From assembly GCF_000046705.1 (NCBI RefSeq), contig NC_005956.1:992001-1056000 (forward strand): a stretch of DNA of 64,000 nucleotides, in the 5' to 3' direction. Within the stretch, counting starts at the first letter, position 1, and every line of letters begins with the position of its first letter. Shown here in pieces: positions 1 through 10,980 of this stretch. The notes under the pieces were generated by a model. That model saw nothing but the letters and a program-made list of their open reading frames with translations. It made no database searches and was not told the origin of the DNA. The translations under genes and the position numbers were made by a program. The stretch comes from Bartonella henselae str. Houston-1. GTDB taxonomy: Bacteria > Pseudomonadota > Alphaproteobacteria > Rhizobiales > Rhizobiaceae.

Positions 1-517
1 GATCACTCCCTATTGTAAGACCTAACTTTTCTGCCAAACTAATTCCAATTGCAACACCTTCCTCTTGATCAAATTGAGCAAGCGATCCTAATTTAATATT
101 TTCCGATACTGTTTTAAGTTTCTCTAAATCTTGTTTGCGCATACCACGAACTAAAGCACCAGATCCTCCTTGAAGTTCACCCTGCACAAGCGCCTGCCCC
201 TCAATAACAGGCAAAGCAAATTTAACACCATTCACGGATTCTATAGAAGGAATAAGATTATTATAATCGGAAAAACCAGAATTAATTGTTTGAATAATAA
301 GATGCCCATTCATACCAAGAATACGATTGAGAAGCTCTGTACGAAAACCATTCATTACTGCCATAACAACAACAAGAGCAAAAACCCCTAACATAATTCC
401 AACGAGAGAGATAATTGAAATTACAGAGGCAACTACGTGTTTTTTATTAGGAATCATATAACGAAAAGCGATCATCCATTCATAAGATGAAAACCATTTA
501 CTCCTCAACCACTTCAT
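1..517 (-). CDS. lolC: LolC/LolE-type lipoprotein-releasing permease, N-terminal part
   Basis: Inner-membrane permease of the LolCDE ABC transporter, which extracts lipoproteins from the inner membrane and hands them to LolA. Only the first 172 codons lie in the window; the gene runs off the left edge. The visible part starts MKWLRSKWFSSYEWMIAFRY, has one long N-terminal membrane helix (about residues 30-55, ending near MAVMNGFR) and then the start of the large periplasmic domain (LPVIEGQALVQG, GALVRGM), which is the family pattern. The ATG lies 11 bases after the proS stop, so it is probably co-transcribed with proS. LolC versus LolE cannot be separated on this fragment. Confidence 0.85.
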   Translation of the reverse strand, partial: MKWLRSKWFSSYEWMIAFRYMIPNKKHVVASVISIISLVGIMLGVFALVVVMAVMNGFRTELLNRILGMNGHLIIQTINSGFSDYNNLIPSIESVNGVKFALPVIEGQALVQGELQGGSGALVRGMRKQDLEKLKTVSENIKLGSLAQFDQEEGVAIGISLAEKLGLTIGSD

Positions 518-528
518 AACACTGCCTA

Positions 529-1854
529 TCAAATTACAGAAAACTGGTTGAGTACATTTTCAACCGTTAGAGATTTTTTTATACCCGTTTTTCTATCTTT
601 AATCTCAACTTCATTTTGTGCAACACTTTTAGGCCCAACAATTATTTGTGTTGGCAGACCAATCAAATCCATTGTTGCAAATTTTGATCCAGGACGTTCA
701 TTTCTATCATCTAATAATGGATCAAAACCAGCATACCTTAAGCCTTTATAGAGAGTTTCACACGCATGTGTACATTTTTCATCATCTGGTTTCATATTGA
801 TGATACCAAAATCAAACGGAGCTATCGACTTTGGCCAAATAATACCATTCTCATCATGAGAAGCTTCAATAACTGCGGCAACAAGACGTGAAGGCCCAAT
901 ACCATAGGATCCCATAGAAACCAAATGCTCTTTTCCATCTTGTCCCATAACTTTTGCTCCCATTGGAGCAGAATATTTTGTACCAAAATGGAAAATATGT
1001 CCTACTTCAATACCACGGGCTGAGAGGCGATTATTATCAGAAATCTTAGCCCACTCTTCTTCATCGTGCATTTCCTCTGTTGCTGCATAGAAAGAGGTCC
1101 ACTGTTTAACAATATTGGCTAAAATAGCTTTATCACTAAAATCTATCGAACTGTCTGGAACAGTAAGTTCAAGAAAGTGTTTATCACAGAAGATAGCGCT
1201 CTCTCCCGTTTCAGCCAAAATAATAAACTCATGACTGAGTTTACCACCTATTGGACCTGTATCAGCACGCATAGGAATTGCTTTTAAGCCAAGACAAGAA
1301 AAAGTGCGTAAATAAGCAACAAACATACGATTATAAGATATTTTAGAACCCTCATAATCAAGATCAAAAGAATAAGCATCTTTCATTAAAAATTCCCGTG
1401 AGCGCATTACACCAAAACGTGGACGGATTTCATCACGAAACTTCCATTGAATATGATACAAATTAAGCGGAAGATCTTTATAAGAACGAATATAGGAACG
1501 GAATATATCTGTTACCATCTCTTCGTTTGTCGGACCATAAAGTAAATCGCGTTTTTGACGATCTTTAATACGCAGCATTTCTAAACCATAATCATCATAA
1601 CGATCACTTTCACGCCAAAGATCCGCAGATTGAATTGTAGGCATTAATATTTCTATAGCACCAGCTCGTTCTTGCTCCTCACGAATAATTTTACAAATTT
1701 TATCAAGCACTTTTTTACCCAAAGGAAGCCAAGAATAAATCCCTGATGTTTGCTGACGAATCATACCTGCACGCAACATGAGTCGATGAGAAATAATTTC
1801 TGCTTCCTTAGGATTCTCTTTTAAAAGTGGAAGGAAATATTGAGAAAGACGCAT
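529..1854 (-). CDS. proS: Proline--tRNA ligase
   Basis: Charges tRNA-Pro in the cytoplasm. Class II synthetase signatures are in order: motif 1 around residues 62-80, GPTNEE at 107-112, motif 2 [10 protein letters not shown] at 139-148, and motif 3 GSYGIGPSR at 315-323, followed by the anticodon-binding domain to residue 441. The length of 441 residues is the short alphaproteobacterial form: the roughly 180-residue editing insertion found between motifs 2 and 3 in E. coli ProS is absent. It sits between the RNase J gene and lolC on the same strand. A tRNA-Pro gene also occurs in this window at 54.4 kb, which is coincidental. Confidence 0.96.
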   Translation of the reverse strand: MRLSQYFLPLLKENPKEAEIISHRLMLRAGMIRQQTSGIYSWLPLGKKVLDKICKIIREEQERAGAIEILMPTIQSADLWRESDRYDDYGLEMLRIKDRQKRDLLYGPTNEEMVTDIFRSYIRSYKDLPLNLYHIQWKFRDEIRPRFGVMRSREFLMKDAYSFDLDYEGSKISYNRMFVAYLRTFSCLGLKAIPMRADTGPIGGKLSHEFIILAETGESAIFCDKHFLELTVPDSSIDFSDKAILANIVKQWTSFYAATEEMHDEEEWAKISDNNRLSARGIEVGHIFHFGTKYSAPMGAKVMGQDGKEHLVSMGSYGIGPSRLVAAVIEASHDENGIIWPKSIAPFDFGIINMKPDDEKCTHACETLYKGLRYAGFDPLLDDRNERPGSKFATMDLIGLPTQIIVGPKSVAQNEVEIKDRKTGIKKSLTVENVLNQFSVI

Positions 1855-1994
1855 TAATAATTAACTCCTCATTAAGCCTATCATATCGGAATAATTTAAA
1901 TATACTCTACACTCGCCTATAGCTACATTCTGAATACTTGCAAACATAACAATTTTTTTGTTAAAAAGTTTATGTTCTGTATTTTTTATTTGAT

Positions 1995-3677
1995 TTATTT
2001 TGACCGATGTAAAAAAACTGTACAGACAGGTTTTTTTTGCCAAGCCTCATTAACGGCTGCTCTTACTGCCCGCCGCGTTGCTTCCTGAATAAGTTCATTA
2101 TTTTTTCGTTTAATGCGTGGAATATTATAGATAGTATTTTCTACGACATCTAAGAGAATATCTTTTAAACTTTCCCCCTTTTCATTACTTTCAGGTAAAC
2201 CAAATGTTGTCAAACCAATATCGCCCTGTAAATCATGTTTGCTATTCATTTGGAGAGAAATAGCAACATAACCTGCATAACTTAATTTGCGACGCTCACG
2301 AATCCCTAACTCATCTTCATCACCAATAAGGCAACCATCTTTATAAAGCCGACCAACAGGAACTTGATCAATAACCTTTACAGGCTCTGGCGCAAGACGC
2401 AGCATATTACCATTTCTAATATCGGCGACCATTTTAATACCTGCTTGACGTGCTAAATCTGCTTGAGCAGCAAGATGCATTGCCTCACCATGGACAGGAA
2501 CAAGTATCTGTGGTTTTACCCAATCATACATCTTTAAAAGCTCTAAACGACGAGGATGACCTGAAACGTGAACAAGAGCATCTTCATTCGTAATTATTTT
2601 AATTCCCATATCGATGAAACGATTTTGTATCTCAATAATAGATTTTTCGTTCCCTGGAATACTTCGTGAAGAATAAATAACTGTATCACCAGCAGAAAGT
2701 TGAAGGTTTCTCATTTCATTTCGTGAAAGTTTAGCTAAGGCAGCACGAGACTCACCTTGACTACCTGTTACAATTAAAACAATTTCTTTTCGCGGAATGT
2801 AACCATAATCATCTTCCGAAACAAATGGCGCCAAACCATTCATATAACCAAGCTCTTGCGCAATCATAATGCTCCGCTTAAGAGAGCGCCCAACGACAAG
2901 AACTTGGCGCCCAACAGATTCAGCTGCAAGAGCAATTGAACGTATCCGACCAACATTAGACGCAAAAGTTGCAAGTGCAACGCGCCCTTCAGCTTTCGCA
3001 ATAATTTCAGAGAGACTTGTCTGAACTTGCTGCTCTGATGGTGATATACCATCCCGACAAGCATTTGTGGAATCACAAAGTAATGCTAGAATACCTTTTT
3101 TGCCTAAAGCACGAAAGCGTTTTTCATCCGTTACAGCCCCAAATGAAGGTGTATGATCAATTTTCCAATCGCCAGTATGAATCACAGTGCCTAAGGATGT
3201 TGTAATTGCCAAAGATACAGATTCTGGAATTGAATGATTAACGGCAATTGCCTCTACTGCAAAGGGACCAGCCTGAAAGCAATCACCAACTTGAAAAATA
3301 TTGAGTGAAATTTGATGAGAGTCAAAATCTGATTGCCTTTTACTCTCCAATAATCCTGCTGTAAAAGGTGTACAGTAAAGTGGAACTTTAAGTTTTGGCC
3401 ATAAATCAAGAACAGCACCATAATGATCTTCATGAGCGTGTGTTAAAACGAGACCACGCACATTGTGTTTTTCATTTTCTAGAAAACGAATATCAGGGAG
3501 GATAAGATCTGCTCCTGGTAATTCAGGACCAGCAAAACTAACTCCCATATCAACAAGAAGCCATTCACGAAGATTTTGAGGACCAAATCCATAAGCAGCA
3601 AGATTCATCCCTATTTCACCTACTCCTCCTAAAGGTAAAAAAACAAACTCATCTTTGTTGGCTGCAACCATACACAT
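1995..3677 (-). CDS. rnj: Ribonuclease J family metallo-beta-lactamase/beta-CASP nuclease
   Basis: mRNA and rRNA processing or decay nuclease with 5'-3' exonuclease and endonuclease activity in the family. The N-terminus FLPLGGVGEIGMN is diagnostic for RNase J. The zinc-binding HAHEDH motif is at residues 80-85, further metal ligands are in HTGDWKID, and the beta-CASP part carries GSQGE and SGHPRR, then VPVHGEAMHL. At 560 residues it has the family's usual length, including the C-terminal domain. The start is MCM, so translation may begin at the third codon. It lies in a run birA-rnj-proS-lolC on the minus strand, 42 bases after birA. Confidence 0.94.
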   Translation of the reverse strand: MCMVAANKDEFVFLPLGGVGEIGMNLAAYGFGPQNLREWLLVDMGVSFAGPELPGADLILPDIRFLENEKHNVRGLVLTHAHEDHYGAVLDLWPKLKVPLYCTPFTAGLLESKRQSDFDSHQISLNIFQVGDCFQAGPFAVEAIAVNHSIPESVSLAITTSLGTVIHTGDWKIDHTPSFGAVTDEKRFRALGKKGILALLCDSTNACRDGISPSEQQVQTSLSEIIAKAEGRVALATFASNVGRIRSIALAAESVGRQVLVVGRSLKRSIMIAQELGYMNGLAPFVSEDDYGYIPRKEIVLIVTGSQGESRAALAKLSRNEMRNLQLSAGDTVIYSSRSIPGNEKSIIEIQNRFIDMGIKIITNEDALVHVSGHPRRLELLKMYDWVKPQILVPVHGEAMHLAAQADLARQAGIKMVADIRNGNMLRLAPEPVKVIDQVPVGRLYKDGCLIGDEDELGIRERRKLSYAGYVAISLQMNSKHDLQGDIGLTTFGLPESNEKGESLKDILLDVVENTIYNIPRIKRKNNELIQEATRRAVRAAVNEAWQKKPVCTVFLHRSK

Positions 3678-3719
3678 ATCCTCTTAAAACAATTTGATGA
3701 TGAAAGAAAGTTTTATCAA

Positions 3720-4529
3720 TTAATAACAACCTGCATTTACAGAAGCAGACGAACCAAAATGAACATCTCCAGCTGTTATAACTGCTTGCTGACCATTTTT
3801 TTGTTTTATGACGCAGTTAAAATCATTATCAAGACCATCAAAAATACCTTCAATGATTTTTTCATCATTGACTATTTTGACATATTGTCCAGAATGAGCG
3901 GAATATAAAAGCCACTTTTCACGTATTCTATCACATCCCCCTAGTTGTTTCCAAAGAAGGTAATTTTTAGAAAAATACTCTGTCAAAACCGTAAATAACT
4001 GCTCTGTTTCAATATCCAAACCAATATTTTTTAAACTTGAAGTAGGGTACGGCGCATCTTCATAGTGATATTTTACATTGATTCCAATACCAATAACCAA
4101 TGCATACTGTTGTGACGGTAATTTAAAAATCTCAAGCAAAATTCCTGAGCTTTTAGCACCTCTTAGCAAAATATCATTTGGCCATTTTAAGCTAACAATA
4201 TCGCTCGTTTGCTTTTCATCTTTTATAAATTGTTTTATTGTCTCTACCACACTTACCCCAGCAACAAAACCAAGCTGAGCCGCTGTTTGATGAACAATAT
4301 CCTCAACTAACAAAAGACTAGAATAAAGGTTCCCTTTCGGACTAGACCATGTTCTCCCTCTTCTTGCTCTTCCCTGTGATTGCTCTTTTGCAACAACCCA
4401 AAGATAACCATGATGACCAGCGTGAGCTTTTTGCTGTGCAATGTAATTTGTTGAATCAACAATTTCATACGATTCAACAGCGTATCCTTGTTTTTGTGCA
4501 AAATCTGATAAGATATAATCCATTTTCAT
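3720..4529 (-). CDS. birA: Biotin--[acetyl-CoA-carboxylase] ligase
   Basis: Attaches biotin to the carrier domain of acetyl-CoA carboxylase and similar enzymes through biotinyl-AMP. The glycine-rich biotinyl-AMP loop appears as GRARRGRTW (residues 53-61) and the lysine motif KWPND at 115-119, with GIGINV further on. At 269 residues it lacks the N-terminal helix-turn-helix of E. coli BirA, so it is a pure ligase (group I) and not a repressor. Its ATG shares one base with the nuoN stop (TAATG), so it is translationally coupled to the nuo operon, an arrangement known from other Rhizobiales. Confidence 0.94.
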   Translation of the reverse strand: MKMDYILSDFAQKQGYAVESYEIVDSTNYIAQQKAHAGHHGYLWVVAKEQSQGRARRGRTWSSPKGNLYSSLLLVEDIVHQTAAQLGFVAGVSVVETIKQFIKDEKQTSDIVSLKWPNDILLRGAKSSGILLEIFKLPSQQYALVIGIGINVKYHYEDAPYPTSSLKNIGLDIETEQLFTVLTEYFSKNYLLWKQLGGCDRIREKWLLYSAHSGQYVKIVNDEKIIEGIFDGLDNDFNCVIKQKNGQQAVITAGDVHFGSSASVNAGCY

Positions 4530-5989
4530 TAAAACAATGCAGTAGCTGCTCGTTCTGCCAAGTCAGCAAACCAAATCCCAAAAAGCGTATAAGATAAAAT
4601 AAAGAATGCAGAAAAACTGAGACAAAACCGAAACTCATTCGATAAAACAATAAAATGCGCTTTTGCATCATCAAACCACATAATTTTAATGAGACGTAAA
4701 TAGTAAAAAGCCCCAACAACAGACGCTATCATACCAACGATAGCAAGTGGAGTAAGACCAGCATGAACAGCAGCAGAAAATGTATACCACTTTCCAAAAA
4801 AACCGGCCATAGGTGGTATACTTGCTAAAGAGAAAAGTTGTATTGTCATCGTAATAGCCATAAATGGATTTGTCTTTACCAATCCTGAAAGATCATAAAT
4901 ATCTTCAACATTTCCATCACTAGAGCGCATTCCAAGAATAAAAGCAAAGGAACCAATCGTCATACTAAGATAAATAGTCATATAAAGAATAACGCTTTTT
5001 ATCCCCAGCATATCTCCAGAAGCTAACCCAACAAGTGCATATCCCATATGACTGATCGACGAATAAGCCATTAAACGTTTAATGTTGCTCTGGCCAATTG
5101 CAGCAAATGCACCAAGTATCATTGAAGCAATCGCCATAAACACCAAAATTTGCTGCCATGCCGGCATAGAGCCATCAGTATTCTCCAGTGGAATAAAGGT
5201 CATAACAATAATACGAACTATTAAGGCCATTGCCGCAACTTTAGGAGCACCAGCAAAAAATGCTGTAATTGGTGTTGGTGCTCCTTCATAAACATCAGGT
5301 GTCCACATATGAAATGGAACAGCAGAAATTTTAAAAGCCAAACCAGCTAAAATAAAGACAATTCCAAAGATAACGCCTAATGGTAAGTTTTCACCCTTTA
5401 ACGCAACAGCAATTTCACGAAAACCAATTTGACCGGTAAAACCATAAACCAGAGAAATTCCATAAAGCAGAAGGCCCGAAGATAAAGCCCCTAAAGCAAA
5501 ATACTTTATACCCGCTTCAGAAGATTTTATATTATTACGATTAATCGCAGCGAGAACATATAAAGCCAAAGATTGTAGTTCTAACCCCATATAAAGTGAC
5601 AACATATTACCTGCTGAAATCATCAGCATCATACCAAGGGTTGCTAAAAGAACGAGTACCGGAAATTCAAATATATCAAACTTCTGCGTACTAGTAAAAT
5701 TCACAGACATAATAAGAGCAAAGAGTGCACCAATAAGCGTTAAAATTTTCATATAACGGCCGAAAGAGTCAATAATAAGCGCATTGGTCTGAAATAAGCC
5801 ACTTTTTGGAAAAATTATGATGATAACAATGGTTGCTACAAAAAGAGCAATGGCCAAACCAGTCACGGTTAAGGAGGAACTTGCTTTGGAATAAACACCA
5901 AACAAAAGTAACGTGATTCCCCCCAAAGCTATTAAAATCTCTGGAAAAATTAACACTAATTGAGTGATTATTTCAGTTTGCATGAGCAT
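4529..5989 (-). CDS. nuoN: NADH-quinone oxidoreductase subunit N
   Basis: Antiporter-like proton-pumping subunit of respiratory complex I in the inner membrane. The 486-residue protein is almost entirely hydrophobic, about 14 membrane helices. The conserved proton-channel stretch FHMWTPDVYEGAPTP and the region KRLMAYSSISHMGYAL are both present. It is the last nuo gene; 11 bases separate it from nuoM and its stop overlaps birA by one base. No internal disruption is seen. Confidence 0.96.
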   Translation of the reverse strand: MLMQTEIITQLVLIFPEILIALGGITLLLFGVYSKASSSLTVTGLAIALFVATIVIIIIFPKSGLFQTNALIIDSFGRYMKILTLIGALFALIMSVNFTSTQKFDIFEFPVLVLLATLGMMLMISAGNMLSLYMGLELQSLALYVLAAINRNNIKSSEAGIKYFALGALSSGLLLYGISLVYGFTGQIGFREIAVALKGENLPLGVIFGIVFILAGLAFKISAVPFHMWTPDVYEGAPTPITAFFAGAPKVAAMALIVRIIVMTFIPLENTDGSMPAWQQILVFMAIASMILGAFAAIGQSNIKRLMAYSSISHMGYALVGLASGDMLGIKSVILYMTIYLSMTIGSFAFILGMRSSDGNVEDIYDLSGLVKTNPFMAITMTIQLFSLASIPPMAGFFGKWYTFSAAVHAGLTPLAIVGMIASVVGAFYYLRLIKIMWFDDAKAHFIVLSNEFRFCLSFSAFFILSYTLFGIWFADLAERAATALF

Positions 5990-6000
5990 TCTTCTCTTAT

Positions 6001-7470
6001 CTAGTGTAGTTTATTGATGAGAGCTTTCACGGAAAACGCCGTTGCTTTAAGAATAGGCGTTGGATAAATACCAAAAAATATTGTAAGAATAACCATCGGA
6101 TAAAGAATGAATTTTTCTCTTGAAGAGAGATCAATAAGGACTTTTAAATTCTCTTTATCCAAAGAACCAAAAACCACACGCCGATAAAGATAAAGTGCAT
6201 AAGCAGCTGATAAAATAACGCCAGTTGTAGCAAAAATAACGACCAATTTATTCACTTGAAAAACGCCTATTAAGGTTAAAAACTCACCTAAAAATCCTGA
6301 ACTTCCCGGCAAACCGACATTTGCCATAGTGAAAATCAAGAAAATAACGGCATATTTAGGCATGTTATTCACTAAACCGCCAAAAGCTGAAATTTCACGT
6401 GTATGCAAGCGATCGTAGATAACTCCAACACAAAGAAATAAAGCTGCTGAAACAATTCCATGCGATAGCATTTGATAAATAGCACCTTGGATAGCCTGTT
6501 CATTGGCGGCAAAAATGCCCATCGTCACATACCCCATATGCGCTATTGAGGAATAAGCAATAAGTTTTTTTATGTCATTTTGAACAAGCGCAACCAACGA
6601 TGTATAAATGATAGCGCTAACCGATAAAGTAAAAACCAAAGGCGCAAAATCAGCTGAAGCAAGAGGAAACATTGGTAAAGAAAAACGAAGGAAACCATAC
6701 CCGCCTAATTTGAGTAAAACACCGGCTAAAATAACGGAACCAGCTGTTGGTGCTTCCACGTGAGCATCAGGGAGCCATGTATGAACTGGCCACATCGGCA
6801 TTTTAACGGCAAAAGAAGCAAAAAATGCAAGCCATAACCATATTTGCATATGCGCTGGAAACTGATAATTGAGTAAAGTTGGTATATCGAGAGTACCTGT
6901 TTCCCAATACATAACCATAATGGCAACCAGCATAAGCACTGACCCAAGTAAAGTATAAAGAAAAAACTTCATACTCGCATAAACACGACGTGCTCCACCC
7001 CAAACGCCTATAATAATAAACATCGGAATAAGGCTACCTTCAAAAAAAACATAAAACAATATTGCATCAAGAGCACAAAAAACGCCAATAATTGCAACTT
7101 CAAGAAGAAGAAAAGCAATCATATAAGCTTTTAATCTATCTTTAATATTTTCCCAGCTCGCTAAAATACAGAAAGGCAAAAGAAAAGCTGAAAGAACAAC
7201 AAAAAGAATGGAAATACCATCAACCCCCATATGATAGCTAATGCCCCCTCCTAACCAATTGAATTTCTCAACCATTTGAAAATGAGCATTTGTATAATCA
7301 AAACCAGCCCAAATAATTAAGGAAATAATAAAAACAAACACAGTCGTAAAAAACGCTACATTGCGTATATTATATCGTGCTGCCTCGCTATCATCTTTGA
7401 TAAAGAGAATCAAAATTACACCAACAAGCGGCAAAAATGTAACCGTAGAAAGAATAGGCCAATCAGTCAT
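6001..7470 (-). CDS. nuoM: NADH-quinone oxidoreductase subunit M
   Basis: Antiporter-like membrane subunit of complex I, central in the distal proton-pumping arm. The motifs [16 protein letters not shown] and [14 protein letters not shown] are clear. A longer frame opens at 7497, but the start [12 protein letters not shown] at 7470 is preferred because it gives a one-base TGATG overlap with the nuoL stop and removes a charged nine-residue leader that would be odd before the first membrane helix. The result is 489 residues, the usual length. Confidence 0.96.
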   Translation of the reverse strand: MTDWPILSTVTFLPLVGVILILFIKDDSEAARYNIRNVAFFTTVFVFIISLIIWAGFDYTNAHFQMVEKFNWLGGGISYHMGVDGISILFVVLSAFLLPFCILASWENIKDRLKAYMIAFLLLEVAIIGVFCALDAILFYVFFEGSLIPMFIIIGVWGGARRVYASMKFFLYTLLGSVLMLVAIMVMYWETGTLDIPTLLNYQFPAHMQIWLWLAFFASFAVKMPMWPVHTWLPDAHVEAPTAGSVILAGVLLKLGGYGFLRFSLPMFPLASADFAPLVFTLSVSAIIYTSLVALVQNDIKKLIAYSSIAHMGYVTMGIFAANEQAIQGAIYQMLSHGIVSAALFLCVGVIYDRLHTREISAFGGLVNNMPKYAVIFLIFTMANVGLPGSSGFLGEFLTLIGVFQVNKLVVIFATTGVILSAAYALYLYRRVVFGSLDKENLKVLIDLSSREKFILYPMVILTIFFGIYPTPILKATAFSVKALINKLH

Positions 7471-9437
7471 CAGTTTACGCCCCCGATCATCATCCATGTG
7501 ATCAGCGATGCAATGCCAATAAGCATTACAAATGCATAATGATAAAGATAGCCTGTCTGCAACCGAATAACTCTATTTGTAATATTAATAACACTTGCGG
7601 CGATACCATTCGGACCCAAACCATCAATAATCTTACCGTCCCCCACTTTCCAAAGACAAGAACCAATTCTTAAAGCAGAGCGAACAAATAGAACGTTATA
7701 CAATTCATCAAAATACCATTTATGGTAAAGAAAACGATACAATCCAGGCATTAATTTAGCAATTTTCTTGGGAATGGAAGGAACAGAGATATAAAATAAA
7801 TAGGCTAACATAAACCCAAGAACCATCGCTATAAATGGCGACCATTTTACCCAGTTAAATACATGATGGGCATCATGAAGAATATGATTGTAGCTGCTTG
7901 TAAATAATGCTCCCTTCCAAAAAGCATCATATAAGTCACCAAAGAAATAAGGGTGGGAAACAACACCAGCAAATATTGCTCCAATAGATAAAATAAATAG
8001 TGGAATTAACATCACTGGAGGCGATTCATGAACATGATGCATAACATCAACTGTAGCTCGTGGTTTACCGTGAAATGTCATAAATATAAGCCGCCATGAG
8101 TAAAAGCTTGTTAAAAAGGCCGAAAAAACAAGAAGATAGAAAGCATATCCTGAAGCAATATTATGCGATGCAAAAGCAGACTCTATAATCGCATCTTTTG
8201 AGAAAAAACCTGCTGTGCCGAAAGCAGTCCCAGGAATTCCAACACCGGTCAATGCGATAGTTCCTATCATCATCATCCAATAAGTTATCTTTATACGCTT
8301 GCGTAACCCTCCCATTTTTCGCATATCTTGCTCATCAGATACAGCATGTATCACAGAACCTGCGCCAAGAAATAATAAAGCTTTAAAAAAAGCATGGGTA
8401 AAGAGATGAAAAACAGCCGCTCCATAAGCTCCAACACCTAATGCAACAAACATATAACCAAGTTGCGAACATGTAGAATAAGCAATAACACGCTTAATGT
8501 CATTTTGCACCAATCCCACAGTTGCTGCAAAAAATGCAGTCGTCGCTCCAATAATAACAATTACAGTCAAAGCTATTGAAGAAAGTTCAAAAATTGGCGA
8601 CATACGCGCAACCATAAAAACACCAGCCGTTACCATTGTAGCGGCATGAATAAGTGCTGATACAGGTGTTGGCCCTTCCATGGCATCAGGGAGCCATGTA
8701 TGTAAAAGAAATTGTGCTGATTTTCCCATTGCACCAATAAATAACAAAAGACATGTAACAGTAATGGCCATTTGTCCATTAAGCTGCCAACCTAAAAACG
8801 TCATATTTTGCACGAAGCTATTGTCTGCAGCTTTTGCAAAAATAGAGGTAAAATCAACAGATTGGAATAAAACAAAAATACTAAAAATTCCTAAGAGAAA
8901 ACCAAAATCTCCAACACGATTAACTACAAAAGCCTTCATTGCAGCCTTATTTGCAGAATCTCGCTGAAACCAAAAACCAATGAGCAAATAAGAAGCAAGC
9001 CCTACACCTTCCCAGCCAAAAAACATTTGCAATAAATTATTGGATGTCACCAACATAAGCATCATAAATGTAAAGAGAGAAAGATAAGAAAAAAAACGAG
9101 GTCTTGAAGGATCATGGTGCATATAACCAATTGAATAAATATGCACTAATGCTGAAACACTGTTAACAACAATAAGCATAACAGATGTTAATGTATCAAT
9201 ATGTAAAGCCCAGCTAAAACTTAGACTGCCAACATCGAGCCAATGCAATACCAATACATCAACCACTGGAGTATGACCAAATGCAATATTAAAAAATGCT
9301 ACCCATGACAGTGTGGCAACAATCACCATAAAGCTACATGTAACCAATTCACTCGCCCGATCTCCTATAGTTTTTCCAGCTATAGCAGCAATTAAAAAAC
9401 CCAAAAGCGGAAGAAAGACGATCGTATAATACATCAT
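7470..9437 (-). CDS. nuoL: NADH-quinone oxidoreductase subunit L
   Basis: Distal antiporter-like subunit of complex I, carrying the long lateral helix along the membrane arm. The 655-residue protein shows [20 protein letters not shown] and [16 protein letters not shown], both family hallmarks, and an extended hydrophobic C-terminus with a final helix ([20 protein letters not shown]). It begins four bases after the nuoK stop. The sequence is uninterrupted. Confidence 0.96.
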   Translation of the reverse strand: MMYYTIVFLPLLGFLIAAIAGKTIGDRASELVTCSFMVIVATLSWVAFFNIAFGHTPVVDVLVLHWLDVGSLSFSWALHIDTLTSVMLIVVNSVSALVHIYSIGYMHHDPSRPRFFSYLSLFTFMMLMLVTSNNLLQMFFGWEGVGLASYLLIGFWFQRDSANKAAMKAFVVNRVGDFGFLLGIFSIFVLFQSVDFTSIFAKAADNSFVQNMTFLGWQLNGQMAITVTCLLLFIGAMGKSAQFLLHTWLPDAMEGPTPVSALIHAATMVTAGVFMVARMSPIFELSSIALTVIVIIGATTAFFAATVGLVQNDIKRVIAYSTCSQLGYMFVALGVGAYGAAVFHLFTHAFFKALLFLGAGSVIHAVSDEQDMRKMGGLRKRIKITYWMMMIGTIALTGVGIPGTAFGTAGFFSKDAIIESAFASHNIASGYAFYLLVFSAFLTSFYSWRLIFMTFHGKPRATVDVMHHVHESPPVMLIPLFILSIGAIFAGVVSHPYFFGDLYDAFWKGALFTSSYNHILHDAHHVFNWVKWSPFIAMVLGFMLAYLFYISVPSIPKKIAKLMPGLYRFLYHKWYFDELYNVLFVRSALRIGSCLWKVGDGKIIDGLGPNGIAASVINITNRVIRLQTGYLYHYAFVMLIGIASLITWMMIGGVN

Positions 9438-9440
9438 TGG

Positions 9441-9749
9441 TCAGCCTTTCATCACATTAACATCTTCAACCGCAATAGAACCACGATTACGGAAGAAAAC
9501 AACAAGAATTGCCAAACCAATTGCAGCTTCAGCAGCTGCTACTGTTAAGATAAACAAAGCAAATACCTGACCAACAAGATCATGAAGAAATGCTGAAAAT
9601 GCAACAAAATTGAGATTAACTGAAAGCAATATAAGCTCAATGGACATCAAGATAATAATCACATTCTTTCTATTAAGAAAAATGCCTGCGATACCAATCG
9701 TAAACATAAGAGCCGAAACAATCAGATAATGCATAATATCAATGTGCAT
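9441..9749 (-). CDS. nuoK: NADH-quinone oxidoreductase subunit K
   Basis: Small membrane subunit of complex I with three helices, 102 residues. The two buried glutamates needed for proton transfer in the family are visible in the contexts [14 protein letters not shown] and [13 protein letters not shown]. It is homologous to MrpC-type antiporter subunits. It lies 8 bases downstream of nuoJ. The start is MHIDIMHYL; the internal Met at residue 6 is an alternative. Confidence 0.95.
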   Translation of the reverse strand: MHIDIMHYLIVSALMFTIGIAGIFLNRKNVIIILMSIELILLSVNLNFVAFSAFLHDLVGQVFALFILTVAAAEAAIGLAILVVFFRNRGSIAVEDVNVMKG

Positions 9750-9757
9750 AGCCCCCC

Positions 9758-10378
9758 CTAAATACCCTTACCTGATTCAATTTGTTTGATTTCGATGGCA
9801 TTTTCTACTTTTCTAGAAACTTGCACTGCTATAGATTGTCGTTTTACACCCGACTTATGACGAAGTGTCAAAATAATAGCACCAATCATTGCAACTAATA
9901 AAATAATCCCAGCAATTTGAAAGTAGAAAACATAATCCGTATAAAGAATATCGCCTAATGCCTGTGTATTGGTTTTCTGGGCTAAGTCTGGCATTGGTTG
10001 CATAACATGTGCTCTAAGAACTGGAGAAAAACGGCTCCCCACAAAAACAACAATTAATTCTACAGCAACAATACTTCCAACAAGAGCTCCAATTGGAGCA
10101 TACCGAAGTGTACCACTTTTTAACTCAGCAAAATCAACATCAAGCATCATAACCACAAATAAAAACAAAACAGCGACAGCTCCAACATAAACAACCAACA
10201 GAATAAGCCCCAAAAACTCTGCTCCTGCAAGCAAAAACAAAGCCGCCGCATTAAAAAATGCCAATATTAAAAACAAAACTGAATGCACAGGATTGCGTGC
10301 TGTAATAACAATAACCGCACTCGCAAGCATAATAAAAGCAAATAAATAGAAAAATGCCGCCGCTAGATCCGTTAGCAT
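9758..10378 (-). CDS. nuoJ: NADH-quinone oxidoreductase subunit J
   Basis: Membrane subunit of complex I with five predicted helices and 206 residues. The conserved third helix with its pi-bulge region reads [19 protein letters not shown]. The C-terminal 35 residues are hydrophilic ([19 protein letters not shown]), as in other alphaproteobacterial NuoJ. It is separated from nuoI by a 96-base spacer, one of the larger gaps in the operon. Confidence 0.95.
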   Translation of the reverse strand: MLTDLAAAFFYLFAFIMLASAVIVITARNPVHSVLFLILAFFNAAALFLLAGAEFLGLILLVVYVGAVAVLFLFVVMMLDVDFAELKSGTLRYAPIGALVGSIVAVELIVVFVGSRFSPVLRAHVMQPMPDLAQKTNTQALGDILYTDYVFYFQIAGIILLVAMIGAIILTLRHKSGVKRQSIAVQVSRKVENAIEIKQIESGKGI

Positions 10379-10474
10379 AGGCTTCTCCTCAATTAATCAA
10401 ACAATCGGTATAATACTTCATACCAAATTACAATTTATCGAAAAAATTATCCGACAACCCATTTAATGATACAC

Positions 10475-10966
10475 TTAACGATAAGGTGCATCCATCAATA
10501 TATTTCGAGCGATTTCTCTCTCCCAGCGATCTCCATTCATTAAAAGCTTTTCTTTATCATAATAAAGCTCCTCACGCGTTTCTGTTGCAAACTCAAAATT
10601 GGGACCTTCTACAATAGCTTCAACTGGACAAGCTTCTTGACAAAAACCGCAATAAATACATTTAACCATATCTATATCATAACGCACAGTTCTACGTGTA
10701 CCGTCATTGCGCCGTGGTCCTGCTTCAATTGTAATCGCTTGCGCAGGGCAAATTGCTTCACATAATTTACAGGCAATACATCGTTCTTCACCATTTGGAT
10801 AACGACGAAGCGCATGTTCACCACGAAAACGCTGAGATACAACCCCCTTCTCATAAGGGTAATTAATCGTAGGCTTTGGTGAAAAAAACTGACGCATTGC
10901 CAAGAAAAAAGCACTCATAAATTCCAATAAAAGGAGTGATTTTGCCGCCTGAATAAGACCTAACAT
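10475..10966 (-). CDS. nuoI: NADH-quinone oxidoreductase subunit I
   Basis: Peripheral-arm subunit carrying the two [4Fe-4S] clusters N6a and N6b that pass electrons towards NuoB. The two ferredoxin motifs are complete: C63-C66-C69...C73 ([12 protein letters not shown]) and C103-C106-C109...C113 ([12 protein letters not shown]). An open frame extends to 11059 inside nuoH, but the start at 10966 ([13 protein letters not shown]) is chosen because AAGGAG lies just upstream and the 163-residue product matches the family. Confidence 0.96.
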   Translation of the reverse strand: MLGLIQAAKSLLLLEFMSAFFLAMRQFFSPKPTINYPYEKGVVSQRFRGEHALRRYPNGEERCIACKLCEAICPAQAITIEAGPRRNDGTRRTVRYDIDMVKCIYCGFCQEACPVEAIVEGPNFEFATETREELYYDKEKLLMNGDRWEREIARNILMDAPYR

Positions 10967-10980
10967 CGTGAAATCTCCTT

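Noticed and set aside
1861..2043. 60-codon minus-strand frame between proS and the RNase J gene
   Set aside because: It overlaps the end of the RNase J gene in another frame and has no ribosome-binding site or recognisable features.
8680..8967. 95-codon plus-strand frame inside nuoL
   Set aside because: Fully contained antisense to a strongly conserved gene; shadow.
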